This document shows, piece after piece, positions 6,961 through 11,218 of a stretch of 11,218 bases of DNA. The stretch covers positions 1 to 11,218 of the forward strand of contig JACZQS010000045.1 in assembly GCA_022545625.1 (NCBI GenBank), written 5' to 3'. Source of the stretch: Pseudomonadota bacterium. Its GTDB lineage: Bacteria > Pseudomonadota > Gammaproteobacteria > GCA-001735895. Both the position numbers and the translations under genes were made by a program. The notes under the pieces were generated by a model. That model made no database searches. It was not told the origin of the DNA and saw nothing but the letters and a program-made list of their open reading frames with translations. How positions within the stretch are numbered: position 1 is the stretch's first letter; the number at the start of each line of letters is the position of its first letter.

Positions 6961-8715
6961 ATGACAACAGTTACAGAAACCAGGCTAAAATCGGATACCG
7001 CAAGTGATACCTTGCAGCAAAAAACCAAAGATGGATCGGTAATATCCGGTGGCCATCTCGTCGCCAAGGCTCTCAAGGCCGAGGGTGTAGATACCATATT
7101 TACGTTATGTGGTGGTCATATCATCGATATTTATGATGGATGTCTGGATGAAGGTATTCGCATAGTCGATGTGCGCCACGAGCAGACCGCGGCGCACGCG
7201 GCAGATGGCTATGCGCGCCAGACGGGTAAGCTGGGTTGCGTTGTTACCACCGCCGGCCCGGGCTGTACCAACGCGGTGACTGGCGTGGCGACCGCATTTC
7301 GTTCTGAAAGCCCGATACTGCACATCGGCGGACAGAGTTCATTGGGCCAGCATAAGATGGGTTCATTACAGGACCTTCCGCATGTCGACATGATGACACC
7401 GATCACCAAGTTTGCGTCGGGTGTATTTTCGACCGAACGCGTTGCCGATATGGTGTCAATGGCCGCGCGTGAATGTTTCAATGGCGCCTATGGCCCCTCT
7501 TATCTCGAGATCCCGCGGGATATTCTGGATCGCGAAATTCCTATTGAAAACGCAGTAATTCCAGAGCCGGGTTCATATCGGGCCTCGGTTAAATCCATCG
7601 GCGACCCGGCAGATATCGAAAAACTGGCCGATATCCTGGTCCGGGCAAAGCGGCCCGCGGTATTGCTTGGCCAGCAGGTGTGGGCTTCGCGAGGGCACGA
7701 GGCCGCAATTAGTCTTGTGCGTGCGCTGGATATACCGGCCTACATGAATGGCGCGAGCCGGGGTATGTTGCCGCAGGGTGATCCCCATCATTTCGATCGG
7801 ACTCGTAGCGATGCGTTCAAAAATGCGGACGTTATTCTGATTGTCGGAACACCTTTTGATTTCAGAATGGGGTATGGCAAACGCATCTCTAAAGAAGCCA
7901 CCCTGGTGCAGATTGATCAAAGCTATGCGACAGTCGGTAAGAACCGTAGTATCAGTCTTGGCCTTGTTGGTGACCCCGGTGCAATTTTGGCCGCGGTCGA
8001 GCAGGCCGCATCGGGTCGTTCTGATCGAGGGGCGCAACAACAGCGGCAGAAATGGATGGCCGAGTTACGTGCTATTGAAGCAACCAAGCTTGAAAAATTG
8101 ATGCCAATGTTTATCACCGATCAAAATCCTATACATCCTTATCGCCTGGCCTACGAGATCAACGAATTCCTCGGTGAAGATACTATTTATATTGGCGATG
8201 GCGGCGATATTGTTACGATCTCGGCGCAGGCAGTCCGTCCGCGCAATCCGGGACAGTGGATGGATCCGGGTGCTCTCGGGTCGCTTGGCGTGGGGACCGG
8301 TTTCTCTATGGCGGCCAAACTCGCACACCCGGACAAGGAAGTCATCTGTCTATATGGCGATGGTGCATTTGGAATGACATCGTTTGATATGGAAACTGCA
8401 CAACGCTTCGGTGCCCCTTACCTGGCGGTGATTGGCAATAACTCGTCCATGAATCAAATTCGATACGGTCAGCTAGCCAAATATGGCCAGGAGCGCGGCA
8501 ATATCGGTAACAAGCTCGGCGATGTGCCTTTCTCAAAATTTGCTGAAATGATTGGTGGTTATGGCGAGGAGGTACATGAGGCTAAAGATATTCAACCAGC
8601 GTTGCAAAGGGCGCGTGAAGCCATTGCGAAAACCGCTAAATGTGCGGTGGTGAACGTTTGGGTAGATCCAAACGAATATGCACCAGGTACCAAAGCGCAG
8701 ACAATGTATAAATAG
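6961..8715 (+). CDS. Thiamine-diphosphate enzyme, 2-hydroxyacyl-CoA lyase (HACL) type
   Basis: This enzyme is predicted to cleave a 2-hydroxyacyl-CoA into an aldehyde or ketone plus formyl-CoA, a reversible reaction. The 584-residue protein has the three domains of the acetolactate synthase / oxalyl-CoA decarboxylase fold. The Pyr domain (about 27-190) contains the cofactor-activating Glu74 in RHEQTAAHAADGYA. A central domain follows (about 215-350). The PP domain (about 390-560) has the ThDP/Mg motif GDG at 466-468 and NN at 493-494. The segment MGSLQDLP (133-140) matches the MGxFQEFP pattern of HACLs and not the YEE signature that oxalyl-CoA decarboxylases have at that place. From memory it reads very like the bacterial HACL of Rhodospirillales, including the C-terminal tail PNEYAPGTKAQTMYK, which closes over the active site in relatives. 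It lies next to a CoA-transferase gene that could make its substrate. The natural substrate is unknown; a plain acetolactate synthase is less likely. Confidence 0.85.
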   Translation: MTTVTETRLKSDTASDTLQQKTKDGSVISGGHLVAKALKAEGVDTIFTLCGGHIIDIYDGCLDEGIRIVDVRHEQTAAHAADGYARQTGKLGCVVTTAGPGCTNAVTGVATAFRSESPILHIGGQSSLGQHKMGSLQDLPHVDMMTPITKFASGVFSTERVADMVSMAARECFNGAYGPSYLEIPRDILDREIPIENAVIPEPGSYRASVKSIGDPADIEKLADILVRAKRPAVLLGQQVWASRGHEAAISLVRALDIPAYMNGASRGMLPQGDPHHFDRTRSDAFKNADVILIVGTPFDFRMGYGKRISKEATLVQIDQSYATVGKNRSISLGLVGDPGAILAAVEQAASGRSDRGAQQQRQKWMAELRAIEATKLEKLMPMFITDQNPIHPYRLAYEINEFLGEDTIYIGDGGDIVTISAQAVRPRNPGQWMDPGALGSLGVGTGFSMAAKLAHPDKEVICLYGDGAFGMTSFDMETAQRFGAPYLAVIGNNSSMNQIRYGQLAKYGQERGNIGNKLGDVPFSKFAEMIGGYGEEVHEAKDIQPALQRAREAIAKTAKCAVVNVWVDPNEYAPGTKAQTMYK

Positions 8716-8755
8716 GAATTTAATTAATGTTGGATCACCTGGGTGAGGGCACAAC

Positions 8756-8762
8756 AGGAGGT
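8756..8762 (+). promoter_or_regulatory. Strong Shine-Dalgarno-like sequence with no start codon behind it
   Basis: AGGAGGT lies in the 86-bp gap between the HACL and frc genes, but no ATG, GTG or TTG follows within the usual distance. The true frc site is AGAGGTAA at 8791-8798. The upstream sequence could hold ribosomes or be a remnant of an earlier start. Confidence 0.35.
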
Positions 8763-8801
8763 TTTAACACCACGCAAAATCTTTATATTTAGAGGTAAAC
8801 A

Positions 8802-10052
8802 ATGTCCAAAGCACTCGACGGTGTCAGAATTCTAGATTTCACCCATGTTCAGTCTGGACCCACCTGCACACAATTATTAGGCTGGATGGGAGCAGATGTC
8901 ATTAAGGTTGAGCGTCCGGGTGTGGGTGATCCTACCCGCAATCAACTGGTAGATGTGGAGGGCGCTGACAGCCTGTACTTTACGATGCTGAATCACAACA
9001 AACGTTCGCTGACACTTAATTCAAAAAATGAAACCGGTAAGCAGGTACTCGAACGCCTGGTAAAAAAATGCGATGTGCTGGTAGAAAATTTCGCACCGGG
9101 CGCACTCGACCGCATGGGTTTCGGTTGGGAGCGCATACAGGAGTTAAATCCAAGAATGATTATGGCTTCGGTAAAAGGATTCGGACCAGGCCCATACGAA
9201 GCCTGCAAGGTGTACGAAAATGTTGCACAGTGCGCGGGTGGGGCGGCATCAACGACCGGTTTTCGCGATGGTGTGCCGATGGTGACCGGGGCCCAGATTG
9301 GTGATTCTGGAACCGGTATAAACCTGGCATTGGGCATCACGGCTGCCTTGCTGCAACGCGAAAGAACGGGGCGCGGACAACGCGTGCTCGCGTCGATGCA
9401 GGATGGGGTAATTAATTTATGTCGGGTTAAGCTACGTGATCAGCAACGACTTCAACACGGTCCACTCAAGGAATATTCGCAATACGGTGAAGGCGTCGAG
9501 TTTGGCGATGCGACGCCGCGGGCTGCCAATGACTCCGGTGGGGGGCAACCCGGTCGGATTCTCAAGTGCAAGGGCTGGGAAAACGATCCCGATGCCTATA
9601 CCTATTTTGTTAACCAGGCCGCGGTCTGGAAAAATACCTGCGATGTCATCGGAAAACCGGAATGGAAGGAGGACCCGGAATATGCAACACCTCCAGCCCG
9701 TTTGACCAGGCTAAACGAGGTATTTGGCGCAATCGAAGCCTGGACCATGACAAAAACCAAATTCGAAGTAATGGATATATGTAACCCGTTTGATATTCCG
9801 GTTGGACCGATTCTTTCGATGAAAGAGATTGCCGAGGAACCCTCGTTACGCGAAACCGGAACTATTGTCGAGGTTGATCACCCGAAACGCGGTAAGTATT
9901 TGACCGTTGGCTGTCCAATCAAATTTTCGGATAGTGAAGTCGAAGTGACGCGTGCACCATTGCTGGGTGAGCATACCGATGAGATCCTGGCTGACGTGCT
10001 TGAATACAGCGCAGACGAAATTGCCAAGATCAGGGAATCAGGCGCAGTATAA
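8802..10052 (+). CDS. frc: Formyl-CoA transferase (class III CoA-transferase, Frc/YfdW type)
   Basis: Frc moves CoA from formyl-CoA to a carboxylate, classically oxalate, releasing formate. The 416-residue protein has the same length as E. coli YfdW and aligns with it by eye almost throughout. Shared blocks are LDFTxVQSGPxCTQ (11-24), GADVIKxERPGVGD (30-43), YFTMLNxNKRS (59-69), AGGAASTTGF (145-154), SMQDxVxNLCRVKLRDQQRL (198-217) and RGKYLTVGCP near the C-terminus. The catalytic aspartate is Asp168 in QIGDSGTG. Residue 48 is Gln, as in the E. coli enzyme, where the Oxalobacter enzyme has Trp. The glycine loop reads SGGGQPG (245-251) instead of GGGGQPG. The start follows AGAGGTAA. No oxalyl-CoA decarboxylase is present; its usual place is taken by the HACL, so the acceptor here may be a 2-hydroxy acid instead of, or besides, oxalate. 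Confidence 0.9.
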   Translation: MSKALDGVRILDFTHVQSGPTCTQLLGWMGADVIKVERPGVGDPTRNQLVDVEGADSLYFTMLNHNKRSLTLNSKNETGKQVLERLVKKCDVLVENFAPGALDRMGFGWERIQELNPRMIMASVKGFGPGPYEACKVYENVAQCAGGAASTTGFRDGVPMVTGAQIGDSGTGINLALGITAALLQRERTGRGQRVLASMQDGVINLCRVKLRDQQRLQHGPLKEYSQYGEGVEFGDATPRAANDSGGGQPGRILKCKGWENDPDAYTYFVNQAAVWKNTCDVIGKPEWKEDPEYATPPARLTRLNEVFGAIEAWTMTKTKFEVMDICNPFDIPVGPILSMKEIAEEPSLRETGTIVEVDHPKRGKYLTVGCPIKFSDSEVEVTRAPLLGEHTDEILADVLEYSADEIAKIRESGAV

Positions 10053-10107
10053 CCCAGGGAGACTCAGAAATAATCAGAGGCCCCTTAACCATTAACAGGG
10101 TGTAGAT

Positions 10108-11028
10108 ATGCGATTAGTAGTTCATGGGCAACAGGCATTTGGTAAAGCGGTTCTCGAACGCCTGCTGGAGCGGGAAGAAAATATCGTAGCAGTTTGTACG
10201 GCACCGGATAAGGAAGACAAAACGATGGACCCGGTGAAGGAATTGGCTCTGGAAAAAGGCCTGGCGGTTCATCAACCTGCATCATGGAAAACGCCTGAAG
10301 CACTCGAGTTGATGCAATCCTTCGAAGCGGATGTCTGTATCATGGCCTATGTCTTACTGTTTATACCGCAGCCGGTGTTGGATGCCCCCAGGCTTGGTTC
10401 GTTTCAGTACCATCCATCCATGTTGCCAATGCACCGGGGACCATCCTCGATCAACTGGCCGATCGCGATGGGTGCGACGCGTACCGGGCTAAGCATTTTC
10501 TGGCCTAACGAAGGGCTGGACGAAGGCCCAATTTTAATCCAGAAAGAATGTGATATCGGACCGGATGAAACACTGGGTGATATCTACTTCAACAAGCTGT
10601 TCCCGATGGGTGTGGATGCGACGATAGAAGCGCTCGATCTGGTCAAAGCAGGCACTGCTCCCAGACAGGTACAAAACCTGGATGAGGGTAGTTACGAGTC
10701 CTGGTTTGGAAAAGTCCAGGCTGAGATTGATTGGCAAAAATCTGCTGCCGAGATTTACAATACTGTCCGCGCGGCCAACCCGCAACCCGGTGCATGGACT
10801 ACCGTGAACGGTGATACGCTACAGATTTTTGACAGTCGCCTGGTCGATAATGTAGGTGGCGAGGCGGGTGTCGTTGCCGCGTCGAGTGATGAGGGAATTC
10901 TGGTTTCGGCAGGTGACAATGCCGGTGTTTTGATATCACGTGTTCGACCAGCCGGCGAAGCTAAAATCAGTGCTGTAGAATACGCGGCAGCGAGTGAAAT
11001 CAAGATGGGTGATCACTTAGGTAGCTAG
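10108..11028 (+). CDS. Stand-alone formyltransferase, similar to the folate hydrolase domain of ALDH1L
   Basis: The 306-residue protein has a formyltransferase domain (about 1-190) and a C-terminal domain of the Fmt type (about 205-306). It reads most like the N-terminal 10-formyl-THF hydrolase domain of animal formyl-THF dehydrogenase: PDKEDKxxDP near 33-42, YHPSMLPMHRG (101-111), SSINWPIA (113-120), LSIFWPNEGLDEG (128-140) and LIQKECDI (143-150). Catalytic His102 and Asp138 are in place. The asparagine found two residues before this His in methionyl-tRNA formyltransferase is Gln100 here, which argues against Fmt. The ALDH half of the animal enzyme is absent. In an operon that should make formyl-CoA, it could pass the formyl group to or from tetrahydrofolate, or hydrolyse a formyl donor. 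That role is inference. The gap after frc is 55 bp, with an AGGGTG ribosome binding site. Confidence 0.8.
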   Translation: MRLVVHGQQAFGKAVLERLLEREENIVAVCTAPDKEDKTMDPVKELALEKGLAVHQPASWKTPEALELMQSFEADVCIMAYVLLFIPQPVLDAPRLGSFQYHPSMLPMHRGPSSINWPIAMGATRTGLSIFWPNEGLDEGPILIQKECDIGPDETLGDIYFNKLFPMGVDATIEALDLVKAGTAPRQVQNLDEGSYESWFGKVQAEIDWQKSAAEIYNTVRAANPQPGAWTTVNGDTLQIFDSRLVDNVGGEAGVVAASSDEGILVSAGDNAGVLISRVRPAGEAKISAVEYAAASEIKMGDHLGS

Positions 11029-11085
11029 GGCTCCGCATATAATTTCGGCTCTGGCAGGGTCACTGTTTTATTTGGAGTTTATAGC

Positions 11086-11218
11086 ATGAAAGTCTGTGTT
11101 GTTGGCGCCGGGGCAATCGGTGGTTGCCTGGGTGTTCGTATCGCTGAACAAGGGCACGAAGTTTCCCTGATAGCACGCGGGCCACACCTCGCAGCGATTA
11201 AGAAAAACGGTTTAACCT
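11086..11218 (+). CDS. Ketopantoate reductase-like protein (ApbA/PanE family), N-terminal fragment
   Basis: The first 44 codons are present; the gene leaves the right edge. The sequence MKVCVVGAGAIGG begins a Rossmann NAD(P)-binding fold with the GxGxxG motif at residues 7-12, then a second strand ending VSLIARG, as in 2-dehydropantoate 2-reductases. An NADP preference would fit Arg31 after that strand. The start follows TTTGGAG at 11071-11077, and the gap from the preceding stop is 57 bp, so it is probably in the same operon. Family members reduce 2-oxo acids to 2-hydroxy acids. In this setting it may act on a 2-oxo acid related to the HACL substrate rather than in pantothenate synthesis, but the fragment is too short to decide. 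Confidence 0.8.
   Translation, partial: MKVCVVGAGAIGGCLGVRIAEQGHEVSLIARGPHLAAIKKNGLT

Noticed and set aside
6961..8715. Acetolactate synthase or oxalyl-CoA decarboxylase
   Set aside because: The fold is shared, but the MGSLQDLP segment and the C-terminal tail follow 2-hydroxyacyl-CoA lyases. The oxalyl-CoA decarboxylase YEE signature is missing, and no acetolactate synthase small subunit gene is nearby.
10108..11028. Methionyl-tRNA formyltransferase (fmt)
   Set aside because: The Asn two residues before the catalytic His is replaced by Gln, the overall pattern matches the ALDH1L folate domain, and there is no def or rsmB neighbour.
11029..11085. Terminator between the formyltransferase and the PanE-like gene
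   Set aside because: No stem followed by a T-tract is present in this 57-bp gap.

Overview
The window looks like chromosomal DNA of a Gram-negative proteobacterium, most likely a gammaproteobacterium. The SucC and SucD proteins read like the enterobacterial ones over their whole length, base composition is moderate, Shine-Dalgarno sites are clear, and the transporter is of the tripartite tricarboxylate (TTT) type. No genus can be named from the sequence alone. There are no tRNA or rRNA genes, insertion sequences, CRISPR arrays or phage genes.

Left part, minus strand: the first 38 codons of a class V aminotransferase / cysteine desulfurase-like gene run off the left edge. Upstream of it (to its right), and separated by a 277-bp gap, lies the sucCD pair for succinyl-CoA synthetase, with a 4-bp ATGA overlap. 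sucAB and lpd, the usual neighbours, are not in view.

Middle, 2431-3031: a 601-bp divergent intergenic region. It holds a 25-bp imperfect palindrome (2661-2685) that looks like an operator for a GntR-type regulator. Just after it is a 17-bp unit repeated in tandem (2707-2740), overlapping a possible sigma-70 promoter for the rightward genes.

Right part, plus strand: eight closely spaced genes look like one catabolic operon. In order they are a TTT solute-binding protein, its small and large membrane subunits, a GntR/FCD regulator, a thiamine-diphosphate enzyme of the 2-hydroxyacyl-CoA lyase (HACL) type, a formyl-CoA transferase (Frc), a stand-alone formyltransferase resembling the folate hydrolase domain of ALDH1L, and the start of a ketopantoate-reductase-like gene cut by the right edge. 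All gaps are 39-86 bp and no convincing terminator interrupts them.

Proposed joint function (inference): the transporter imports a carboxylate. Frc moves CoA from formyl-CoA onto a 2-hydroxy acid and releases formate. HACL splits the 2-hydroxyacyl-CoA into an aldehyde or ketone plus formyl-CoA, which feeds Frc again. The logic is that of the oxalate Frc/Oxc cycle, but with a lyase in place of oxalyl-CoA decarboxylase. The formyltransferase would drain or salvage the formyl group, and the PanE-like reductase might supply a 2-hydroxy acid from a 2-oxo acid. This combination is the most interesting content of the window.
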